This document shows, piece by piece, positions 1-5,175 of a stretch of DNA of 5,322 bases (position 1 is its first letter; every line of letters begins with the position of its first letter). The DNA is from Candidatus Aenigmatarchaeota archaeon (lineage in GTDB: Archaea; Aenigmatarchaeota; Aenigmatarchaeia; GW2011-AR5). The position numbers and the translations under genes were made by a program. The stretch covers positions 1 through 5,322 of the forward strand of contig JACQIE010000077.1 in assembly GCA_016198645.1 (NCBI GenBank), read 5' to 3'. The notes under the pieces are model-generated. The model saw nothing but the letters and a program-made list of their open reading frames with translations. It was not told the DNA's origin and ran no database searches.

Positions 1-2
1 AT

Positions 3-66
3 CGTAGTGAGATAATGGATGAAACAGACCTTAACGTAGTGAGATAATGGATGAAACAGACCTTAA
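3..66. repeat. Exact 32-bp tandem duplication across the Lrp/AsnC start
   Basis: Positions 3-34 and 35-66 are identical over all 32 bases, and the identity stops on both flanks. Each copy contains the same ATG and the first six codons of the regulator (MDETDL). From the first ATG (15-17) the frame gives only a 10-residue peptide, ending in a TAA at 45-47 whose last base is the first base of the real ATG at 47. The duplication could be a recent replication slip that created a coupled leader peptide. It could also be an assembly artefact, because it lies at the very edge of the window. Confidence 0.9.
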
Positions 67-436
67 AATAATGCGCAGACTTGAGAAGGACTCAAGGGAA
101 AGCTTCGTGGACATAGCCGAGGTGCTTGGCGTGACGGAAGGCACTGTAAGGAACAGGGTGGCGAGGCTTATGAAAAGCGGTCATATACGGAGATTCACCG
201 TGGATTTCCGCGCGCCATTTGAAGCAGCTGTCATGGTGAGCGTGGATGCGAAGAGGACCAAGCGCATAATAGCGTCACTCAAGGGCGTGTCAAGCGACGT
301 TTACGAAATATCCGGGAGCTACGATATCGTGACGATAATAAAGACAATTTCCATTGAGAGCCTGAACAAAGCCATAGACAGGATACGGACAATACGCGGC
401 GTGAGGGGCACGGTGACGTCTATACGGCTCGGCTGA
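47..436 (+). CDS. Lrp/AsnC-family transcriptional regulator
   Basis: The 129-residue product has the two-part Lrp/AsnC plan. Residues 1-50 are a winged helix-turn-helix: DETDLKIMRRL opens the first helix, residues 19-43 contain IAEVLGVTEGTVRNRVARL (helix-turn-recognition helix), and SGHIRRF begins the wing. Residues 59-129 form a RAM-type effector and oligomerisation domain ending in ISGSYDIVTIIK and a helix before IRGVRGTVTSIRLG. Family members usually have about 140-165 residues, so this one is compact, with a short linker, as is common in archaea. Such proteins form dimers or octamers and bind DNA in response to amino acids or other small ligands; the ligand and targets here cannot be read from sequence. 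The ATG at 47 is the copy in frame with the whole protein. No strong Shine-Dalgarno is visible, and the start lies inside a 32-bp tandem repeat. Confidence 0.92.
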   Translation: MDETDLKIMRRLEKDSRESFVDIAEVLGVTEGTVRNRVARLMKSGHIRRFTVDFRAPFEAAVMVSVDAKRTKRIIASLKGVSSDVYEISGSYDIVTIIKTISIESLNKAIDRIRTIRGVRGTVTSIRLG

Positions 437-449
437 AGCGGGGAAAGCA

Positions 450-456
450 TTAAAAA
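450..456 (+). promoter_or_regulatory. TATA-like element before the MinD-type gene
   Basis: TTAAAAA at 450-456 lies in the 53-bp gap after the regulator, with its centre about 37 bp before the ATG at 490. Archaeal transcription normally starts about 25 bp downstream of the TATA centre, which would put the start near 478 and leave a leader of about 12 nt. That leader would contain GGTG at 481-484, five bases before the ATG, a short Shine-Dalgarno match. This is inferred from position and base composition only. Confidence 0.35.
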
Positions 457-489
457 GCGAGAGGACAACTATTTCACAATGGTGCAGAA

Positions 490-1257
490 ATGACGCGTGT
501 TATTGCCGTGTGTTCGGGAAAGGGCGGGGTGGGCAAGACGACCATCACCGCAAACCTTGGTTCGCAGCTTGCAAAAATGGGAAAAGACGTGATAATTCTT
601 GACGCGAACCTCACCACGCCGAACCTGAGCATGCATCTGGGAATGCCGCTCTATCCCGTGACGCTTCACGACGTGCTGAAAGGGCGCGCATCCATAAATC
701 AGGCGATTTACGAGCACGAAAACGGGCTTCGCATCGTGCCATCGGGCATTTCACTCCGCGACCTTCGCGGCGTTGATTCACGGGACATATCCACGGCGTT
801 GCTCGAGCTTCTGGGAAGCGCGGATATTCTGCTCGTTGACGTAGCCGCCGGTTTGGGTAGGGAAGCCATGTCTGCGATGGAAGCGGCGGACGAGCTGCTG
901 CTCGTCGTGAACCCAGAGATGACTTCAGTCACGGACGCGCTGAAAGCCGCGAAGCTTGGCGAGCAGGTAGGCACAAGGGTTTCCGGTGTGATAATAAACA
1001 GGAGAAAAGGGCTTGAATATGAGATGAAAACGGAAGACATTCAATCCATGCTTGACGGCGCCGATATACTGGCGGAGATACCGGAAGATGTCAGTGTCCA
1101 GAAAAGCGTCGCCGCGCGCCGGCCTGTTGTATATCATGCTCCCGACTCGGACGCGGCTTATCATATGCGCCGCCTTGCCGCAGGCGTGGCAGGCGTGGCG
1201 TTTACGGAAAAGCTCCCCTTCAGAAAGCGGCTGTGGAAGCTTCTGACCGCCAGGTGA
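490..1257 (+). CDS. minD: MinD/ParA-family P-loop ATPase (archaeal MinD-like)
   Basis: This is a 255-residue ATPase of the MinD branch of the SIMIBI NTPases, which dimerise with ATP on membranes to position proteins. The deviant Walker A is GKGGVGKTT at residues 10-18, with the signature lysine K11 and catalytic-type K16. Switch I is LDANLTTPN (37-45). The Walker B/switch II segment is ILLVDVAAGLGREA (113-126), where bacterial MinD has D-x-P-A-G. NPEMTSVTDA (141-150) and the VSGVIINR strand (164-171) are typical of the family. The last 16 residues, PFRKRLWKLL among them, form a basic amphipathic helix like the MinD membrane-targeting sequence, so the protein probably binds the inner face of the membrane. 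Length is normal for MinD. No MinC or MinE homologue is in the window, and archaea generally lack MinE, so a role in division is not implied; positioning of other complexes is equally possible. The downstream small gene is translationally coupled. The gene symbol refers to the family. Confidence 0.9.
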   Translation: MTRVIAVCSGKGGVGKTTITANLGSQLAKMGKDVIILDANLTTPNLSMHLGMPLYPVTLHDVLKGRASINQAIYEHENGLRIVPSGISLRDLRGVDSRDISTALLELLGSADILLVDVAAGLGREAMSAMEAADELLLVVNPEMTSVTDALKAAKLGEQVGTRVSGVIINRRKGLEYEMKTEDIQSMLDGADILAEIPEDVSVQKSVAARRPVVYHAPDSDAAYHMRRLAAGVAGVAFTEKLPFRKRLWKLLTAR

Positions 1258-1262
1258 TGCGA

Positions 1263-1415
1263 ATGGCTGGAAATATATATATCGAATGCGACCATTGCAA
1301 TTTGTGCAAACGGTTGAAGAAGTGCTTCAAGGGCGTCCACATATGCCAGTGGCGCAAGGAAATGGCGAAGGACATGCTTCCGCAAAGATGGAGGCCGGGC
1401 CAGGAGCGGGAGTAA
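1263..1415 (+). CDS. Small Cys/His-rich protein, putative metal binder
   Basis: The 50-residue product is not one I recognise. Residues 9-28 hold C9, H11, C12, C15, C21, H26 and C28 (ECDHCNLCKRLKKC, then HIC). That gives C-x2-C-x2-C-x5-C-x6-C, enough ligands for one zinc site or a small Fe-S cluster. The rest is strongly basic, with K/R around the Cys knot and a tail containing WRKEMAKDML and RWRPG, which could bind nucleic acid or acidic partners. The chosen ATG (1263) has AGGTGAT (1252-1258) four bases upstream; this Shine-Dalgarno overlaps the minD stop at 1255-1257. An alternative ATG at 1257 makes a TGATG overlap and adds two residues. Either way translation is coupled to the MinD-like gene, suggesting co-expression and perhaps a shared complex. 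Spacing, Cys pattern and an intact frame to the 3' border support a real gene, but its shortness keeps some doubt. Confidence 0.65.
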   Translation: MAGNIYIECDHCNLCKRLKKCFKGVHICQWRKEMAKDMLPQRWRPGQERE

Positions 1416-1421
1416 CCGCGC

Positions 1422-3050
1422 CTATCTGGACGATTCCACGTCCAGTTCCAACGCCACTACAGGCTTGTCGATGCCCCAGTTTTCCAGAACCTGCGGATGT
1501 ATTTCGCCGACGACCCCTACGGATTTCCCACCCACCTTTATCAGCGCCTGCCTGCCGTCTATGAACATCTTTTTCTTCGACTGTTCCAGTACGTAACGTA
1601 TGCCGAGAAGGCGCAGCATCGCATCAGCCGCGGAAGAAATGTCCTCATAGCCCGCGGATTCGCCGGCAATGCAGAGCGCTATCTTCGGTGTGTTCTTTAT
1701 CTCGCCGTTTTCGACGGAAGCGCACTCCCCTGCCTCGAATATTTTTTGCGGATATTCAACGTGCAGGTTCCTGCTTAGAACGAGAAGCAGCGACGGAACG
1801 ATGGAAGAGCGCACGGCAGAGTAGCTTTCGCTCATGTAATTGTCTATCTCCACAAGCTTCTCGTCGGTGAGAGACTTTTCGTTATCAGCCGCATTAGAGA
1901 GAATAGGCGACATTATTTCCTGAAAGCCCATGCCTATGGCGATGCGCCTTACTTTTTCCATATTGACCGTAAGCGTTGCAAGCCCGCCCGCCGTGAAGCT
2001 TTCTATGCCCGCCGGCTCGATGTTTCCGTAGCCGTATGCTATGGCGATGTCTTCTATCGCGTCAAAAGGATGCATCACGTCGCGCCGGTAATAAGGAACC
2101 GTGGCCACGATTTTGCTTCCCTTTTTCACCGCGTCATACTGCATGGAGCGCAGCAGCGAAATTATTTCTCCGGTCTTCAGTTCAATACCGAGCCTTTCCT
2201 TTACCATCGCTTCCGGGAATGTTATTTTTTCCGCGAAAATATACGGCGTCGCATGGCTTTTTCCAAGCGGCGTCACGTATGTATATTTCACGTCCACGCT
2301 CTCTATCGCCGCGCCCCTGTCCTGCAACGCAAGCGCCATTATGTTCACAACGAGGTTCACGGGCATAATATCGCTCCCGGTCACTTCGACGAATATTTCA
2401 CTAGTGCCTTCACGGACCTTGCCGAGATAATTGCTGTTTATTATCGGTGGAAACGACAGCACTTGCTCCGTCGAGTCGGTGAATAGCGGATACATCCTGT
2501 GCTTTTTGACTATATGCCCGTACATATGCCCTTTCGGGTGCTTCTCCAGTATCTCGTCCAGGTCCAGCGGCTCCGTGAATTCCAGCGGCACGAAACGCAC
2601 GCTTTTCGGCGCCACTGCCTTGTAGTGCAGCGGGAACTTCGCGTCTTTATAGTTATAAACGCCGATTGATATTTTTTCGCGCTTGCGCCCGAAGCTCTCG
2701 CCTATCTTTTCCTGCAGCTGGATTACGTCCAAAAGCAGCTCTTCATCCATGTGCACGTTTTTTGCGACGAAGCCTGCTATGTAAGGCCGTATCTGCCGTA
2801 TGTTCGCGTCAACGACTATACTCTTCCCGCTTTTCTTCACGCGCAGCTTCGGTATCCCGCGCTCGCGGAACGCGCGCGCCACGCCCTCGACGCTCCACAG
2901 GTCCGGGCGGTTCGTGTCCCCTATTTCTATCTTCACCGCGCCGCCCTTCTCCTCCTCTATATCGCCTTTGACTGCGTCAAGCATTTCAGGCGTGATTTTT
3001 TTGCCTGCCAGCTTTTCCAAAGTCTTGCGTGAAACTTCTATCGTCGGCAT
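1422..3050 (-). CDS. pheT: Phenylalanyl-tRNA synthetase beta subunit
   Basis: The 542-residue product is the archaeal/eukaryotic-type beta subunit of PheRS, which joins PheS in an (alpha-beta)2 enzyme that charges tRNA-Phe and hydrolyses mischarged Tyr-tRNA-Phe. In order it shows an N-terminal B1-like region with DTNRPDLWSVEGVARAFRE (45-63), a B3/B4 editing region (about 85-255) with LSFPPIINSN (198-207) and FVEVTGSDIMPVNL (220-233), a B5-like DNA-binding fold (about 270-345) ending in RRDVMHPFDAIEDIAIAYGY (322-341), and a catalytic-like core up to GEIHPQVLENWG (515-526). It lacks the tRNA-anticodon-binding C-terminal domain of bacterial PheT, as expected for this type. Length is normal. The start at 3050 was chosen because homology begins at MPTIEVSRKTLE, GAGGGTGA (3065-3058) lies seven bases upstream, and it forms a TGATG overlap with the pheS stop. 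The frame stays open a further 63 codons upstream to 3239, but that stretch is pheS read out of frame and has no PheT similarity. Confidence 0.96.
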   Translation of the reverse strand: MPTIEVSRKTLEKLAGKKITPEMLDAVKGDIEEEKGGAVKIEIGDTNRPDLWSVEGVARAFRERGIPKLRVKKSGKSIVVDANIRQIRPYIAGFVAKNVHMDEELLLDVIQLQEKIGESFGRKREKISIGVYNYKDAKFPLHYKAVAPKSVRFVPLEFTEPLDLDEILEKHPKGHMYGHIVKKHRMYPLFTDSTEQVLSFPPIINSNYLGKVREGTSEIFVEVTGSDIMPVNLVVNIMALALQDRGAAIESVDVKYTYVTPLGKSHATPYIFAEKITFPEAMVKERLGIELKTGEIISLLRSMQYDAVKKGSKIVATVPYYRRDVMHPFDAIEDIAIAYGYGNIEPAGIESFTAGGLATLTVNMEKVRRIAIGMGFQEIMSPILSNAADNEKSLTDEKLVEIDNYMSESYSAVRSSIVPSLLLVLSRNLHVEYPQKIFEAGECASVENGEIKNTPKIALCIAGESAGYEDISSAADAMLRLLGIRYVLEQSKKKMFIDGRQALIKVGGKSVGVVGEIHPQVLENWGIDKPVVALELDVESSR

Positions 3051-4291
3051 CAGTACGTCACCCTCATGCCGCGCAAATGGTTCAGGTCGGTGCTGAACAA
3101 GTCGCGTATGTCCTTTATTCCCATGTTGAACATGCCTATCCGGTCTATCCCTATGCCCCATGCTATCACGGGCACGCTTATGCCGAGCGGCGTGAGCATC
3201 TCCTCGCGGAAGATTCCGGCGCCGCCCAGTTCCATCCATCCCATATCCGGATGCTTCGCATACAGTGAAGCGGACGGTTCGGTGAAGGGGAAGTAACTGG
3301 GCGTAACCTTGATTTTTTCAGCGTTGGCGAATTCCTTTCCGAACATTTTCAGCATGCCTATCAGATGCCGCAGCGTTAGCCCTTCCTCAAGCACGATGCC
3401 TTCCACCTGAAAGAAATCGGCGAGATGCGTGGCGTCTATCACGTCGTAGCGGAAGCATCGCGCCGCGGCAAAGTATTTGCCGGGTATCTCCGGTTTCGCC
3501 GCCAACGTCTTAGCCGACAGCACGGTCCCCTGCGTGCGGAGCACGTGGCGATGCGCCCGCTGCACGTCGTACTGATATTGCCAGCCGCGCGACTCTTTGG
3601 TGCCGCGCTCGTGAGCGGCTTTCACGGCGTTGAGTGTTTTTACGTCCAGAGCCGTCGCATACTTCGGCTCTTTCACGAAGTAAGCGTCGTGTATATCCCG
3701 CGCCGAGTGGTGCTGCGGCATGAAGAGCGCGTCCATGTTCCAGAACTCCGTTTCCACGAGCGGGCCGGTCATCTCCTTGAATCCCATTGCCACAAGCTTC
3801 TGCTTTACGTGGTCAAGAAACGCAGCGTAATGGTGTTTCCGCCCCGGATAAATCGTCGCACCCGTAGCAGCCACATTATATTTTTTCAGCTTCGCATCGC
3901 GCCACAGCCCCGTCTTTATGAGAGCCGAAGGAATCGTTGCTATTTCCCTGCCAAGATAAGACTGTGCCTGCTTCACTATGTCGTCCCGCTCCTTTTCCAC
4001 GAGGTTCCGCGACAGGAGTATTTGTAGTTGGAAGTCGTCTATCTTGTTTGCCTTTACGTCAGTCAGTGCCTGTTGCAGCGGCACTTTTCCATCGTATTTG
4101 CCAACGGATATCTTTCCGTTCTCCATTTTTATCCAGCCGTTGCGCTTCGCCCACTGTATCGCCACGGCGAAATCCTCCAGCTTCTTCGCCTCGCCAACCG
4201 TCACAGAGCCTTTCGCCAGCAGTTCCATCAGCCGCTTCTCCGGCAGCCCTTTCTCTGCGTATTTGCGCCCTTCTTCTGTGAGCTTGTACAT
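3050..4291 (-). CDS. pheS: Phenylalanyl-tRNA synthetase alpha subunit, N-terminally short
   Basis: The 413-residue product is the catalytic alpha subunit, a class II synthetase that activates phenylalanine and aminoacylates tRNA-Phe. Motif 1 lies around GPLVETEFWNMDALFMPQHH (176-195), motif 2 around CFRYDVIDATHLADFFQVEG (279-298), the phenylalanine pocket includes PSYFPFTEPS (331-340), and motif 3 is in WMELGGAGIFREEM (352-365) plus VIAWGIGIDRIG (375-386). Archaeal and eukaryotic relatives have about 480-510 residues. Here the protein begins at MYKLTEEGRKYAEKGLPEKR, which in relatives follows a winged-helix domain of about 60 residues, so that first domain is missing. The start at 4291 is supported by AAGAGGA (4303-4297) six bases upstream and a TATA-like box about 27 bp upstream. 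The frame is open to an ATG at 4405, but the extra 38 codons are AT-rich at third positions and do not resemble a winged helix. Confidence 0.95.
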   Translation of the reverse strand: MYKLTEEGRKYAEKGLPEKRLMELLAKGSVTVGEAKKLEDFAVAIQWAKRNGWIKMENGKISVGKYDGKVPLQQALTDVKANKIDDFQLQILLSRNLVEKERDDIVKQAQSYLGREIATIPSALIKTGLWRDAKLKKYNVAATGATIYPGRKHHYAAFLDHVKQKLVAMGFKEMTGPLVETEFWNMDALFMPQHHSARDIHDAYFVKEPKYATALDVKTLNAVKAAHERGTKESRGWQYQYDVQRAHRHVLRTQGTVLSAKTLAAKPEIPGKYFAAARCFRYDVIDATHLADFFQVEGIVLEEGLTLRHLIGMLKMFGKEFANAEKIKVTPSYFPFTEPSASLYAKHPDMGWMELGGAGIFREEMLTPLGISVPVIAWGIGIDRIGMFNMGIKDIRDLFSTDLNHLRGMRVTY

Positions 4292-4313
4292 CGTTATCCT
4301 CTTGTTTTCCCTG

Positions 4314-4333
4314 CTTTTATTGCTTGTTTTATC
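4314..4333 (-). promoter_or_regulatory. TATA-like elements of the pheST operon
   Basis: Two minus-strand TATA-like boxes precede pheS: AATAAAAG (4321-4314) and GATAAAAC (4333-4326). The first is centred about 27 bp before the ATG at 4291 and would give a nearly leaderless message. The second would start transcription near 4304 and keep the AAGAGGA ribosome binding site in the leader, which makes it the more consistent choice. A promoter here also argues that the 38-codon upstream extension of pheS is not translated. Confidence 0.4.
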
Positions 4334-4382
4334 AATTCCTACGCTCCCTAGTTGTCTCTCTACTCTGGTTCGATTGCCACTA

Positions 4383-4631
4383 TTATTTGAGAGCTCTAGA
4401 TACATATGGCTTAATTATCTCTCTACCCTGCACGACTATTCGTCTCCCATCTATGGCATAAGTACGAACTTGGTCAGGCGACCAGCCAGCTATCATGTCA
4501 TTGTTGTACATCGCCACGGCCTTTTGGATGGCGTCTAGAATACCCGCAGGATATTCAGTCTCTGCGCGGTCTAACGGCATTTCTCCAGGCGTCTTCGGAT
4601 TTCCTACTCTTACAGACAATTCATACTTCAT
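4383..4631 (-). CDS. Hypothetical protein, 82 aa, foreign-looking codon use
   Basis: I do not recognise this family. The product reads as a small soluble alpha/beta protein: a strand-like MKYELSVRVG (1-10), a Pro/Gly turn, a helix around YPAGILDAIQKAVAMYNNDM (27-46), then WSPDQVRTYAIDGRRIVVQG (50-69), which looks like paired strands. There are no Cys residues, signal peptide or membrane segment. The ATG at 4631 is preceded by GGAGGAGG (4645-4638) with a six-base spacer, the strongest Shine-Dalgarno in the window. A longer form from GTG at 4694 is open but has no such site. Codons are rich in TTA, CTA, AGA, GTA and ACT, unlike the GC-ending codons of pheS and pheT, which suggests a different origin. 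Its stop lies 91 bases before the pheS start on the same strand, so the two may be co-transcribed. A real gene is likely from the ribosome binding site and protein-like sequence, but conservation could not be tested. Confidence 0.55.
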   Translation of the reverse strand: MKYELSVRVGNPKTPGEMPLDRAETEYPAGILDAIQKAVAMYNNDMIAGWSPDQVRTYAIDGRRIVVQGREIIKPYVSRALK

Positions 4632-4849
4632 TCCGTTCCTCCTCCATTCATTTTTCACTCTCACGTCTAACAGTTCTCGTGCCCGCGCAATCACGCAGGC
4701 TTATCTAAAGCCGAAAAAGCCAAAGCTAAAGTTTGACAAAATGTTTCCGAATGCTGAAAATTCTATAATATAACGACTAGCAGAACGCGATGAAGTCTTC
4801 ACTGAAATTGGTCCATCTCAATCCCTTGCTTTATTTTATCATCGCAAGA

Positions 4850-4859
4850 TATATAAAAG
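4850..4859 (+). promoter_or_regulatory. Strong archaeal TATA box with no ORF behind it
   Basis: TATATAAAAG, preceded by purine-rich GCAAGA (4844-4849) in the BRE position, is the best match to an archaeal core promoter in the window. Transcription would begin near 4879. The first downstream ATG (4883) gives only four codons, so the transcript is either non-coding or a roughly 295-nt leader for glyS. Confidence 0.5.
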
Positions 4860-4878
4860 CGTTGCGTGGAAAAGGCTG

Positions 4879-5127
4879 GCGTATGACTAAACGGTAAACA
4901 ATTACAACAAAGACGAATCCGCAGAGTAAGGAATCTTTGAATTCCTCACAATAAAGCCGAAGACAAAACCGCCCGTCGAAAACAGAATTGTGCACGACAA
5001 GTCCTTTCCTTCGCTTTACTAACGTCCGTCACCAAGCGTGACAGCTTCGCTTTTCGCCGTGCGTCCTCAAACAACTTGATGCACCGCTGTGCATCATACA
5101 GCATCGCGGCGGGTAGTTTACCCAAGT
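4879..5127 (+). ncRNA. Candidate structured RNA or long glyS leader
   Basis: Downstream of the TATA box at 4850-4859, four simple hairpins follow in series: AGGAAT/ATTCCT (4929-4946, 6-nt loop), GTCAC/GTGAC (5028-5042, 5-nt loop), TGATGCAC/GTGCATCA (5077-5096, 8-bp stem with a CGCT loop), and GGGTA/TACCC (5111-5123, 3-nt loop). AAGC (5034-5037) can alternatively pair with GCTT (5044-5047), which excludes the second hairpin. CTTCGCTTT occurs twice (5009-5017 and 5045-5053). I could not match this to RNase P RNA, SRP RNA, 5S rRNA, tRNA or box C/D RNA. Borders are guesses: the start from the TATA distance, the end from the last hairpin. Chance pairing or a decayed gene remain possible. Confidence 0.25.
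5077..5096. repeat. Perfect 8-bp inverted repeat with a 4-nt loop
   Basis: TGATGCAC (5077-5084), CGCT (5085-5088) and GTGCATCA (5089-5096) form the most stable-looking stem in the intergenic region. No T-tract follows on either strand, so it is unlikely to be a terminator. It could be part of an RNA structure or a dyad binding site for a dimeric regulator upstream of glyS. Confidence 0.7.
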
Positions 5128-5128
5128 C

Positions 5129-5156
5129 TTATAAAATCATGTCGTGAATTTAAAAA
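5129..5156 (+). promoter_or_regulatory. glyS core promoter candidates
   Basis: Two TATA-like boxes precede glyS: TTATAAAAT (5129-5137) and ATTTAAAAAT (5148-5157). The second is centred about 23 bp before the ATG at 5176 and would give a leaderless mRNA, which fits the absence of any Shine-Dalgarno before that ATG. The first would give a leader of about 17 nt. Confidence 0.5.
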
Positions 5157-5175
5157 TGCGGATTCAATAGAAACT

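Larger units (their letters stand above)
4632..5175. other. Lower-GC intergenic region without a convincing gene
   Basis: This 544-bp stretch between two divergent coding blocks has no long open frame. The part next to the 82-aa ORF (4632-4840) is AT-rich and holds weak minus-strand TATA-like sequences: TATTATA within 4760-4772 and TTTAGATAAG near 4703-4712, which could serve the ORF starting at 4631. The middle (4850-5125) contains a strong plus-strand TATA box and a series of hairpins. Two short overlapping minus-strand frames also occur here: 4946-5104 (52 aa from ATG, charged) and 4831-4995 (54 aa from GTG, with a hydrophobic run CGFVFVVIVYRLVI). Neither has a clear ribosome binding site, so they are noted but not called as genes. 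The last 50 bp carry the glyS promoter elements. Confidence 0.6.

Noticed and set aside
1182..1199. 9-bp tandem repeat AGGCGTGGC x2 in minD.
   Set aside because: It encodes an ordinary G-V-A-G-V-A stretch of a C-terminal helix; too short to be notable.
1269..1282. AAATATATATAT looks like a plus-strand TATA box.
   Set aside because: It lies inside the Cys-rich gene, encodes N-I-Y-I, and no plus-strand gene starts downstream.
3505..3545. PheS has RTQGT where bacterial and eukaryotic enzymes have RTHT(S/T), and DFFQ instead of EFHQ in motif 2, suggesting altered substrate binding.
   Set aside because: As far as I recall, Gln after Arg-Thr/Ser and non-His residues before Gln-Val-Glu-Gly are common in archaeal-type PheS, so this looks like ordinary family variation.
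4360..4380. GGTTCGATT on the plus strand resembles a tRNA T-loop.
   Set aside because: The base after the loop is G where C61 is needed, the flanking stem pairs only 3-4 bp, and no acceptor, D-arm or anticodon arm is found at the right distances.
3050..4405. Longer PheS from ATG 4405 (451 aa).
   Set aside because: No ribosome binding site at 4405, AT-rich third positions in the extra 38 codons, no family similarity there, and overlap with the 82-aa ORF; the ATG at 4291 has a good site and homology starts there.
4383..4694. Longer version of the 82-aa ORF from GTG 4694 (103 aa).
   Set aside because: The ATG at 4631 has an excellent Shine-Dalgarno at 4645-4638, while the GTG has none, and the extra residues look Arg-rich and unstructured.
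4788..4805. GCGATGA followed by CTGA looks like box C and box D of a guide RNA.
   Set aside because: Only about 8 nt separate the boxes, too short for a guide, and there are no C'/D' boxes.
4925..5022. The minus strand carries GAAGGAAAGGACTTG and later TTCGGCTTTATTGT, faintly like the P4 strands of RNase P RNA.
   Set aside because: The two blocks are only about 60 nt apart, the matches are imperfect, and the other conserved blocks are missing; too weak to call.
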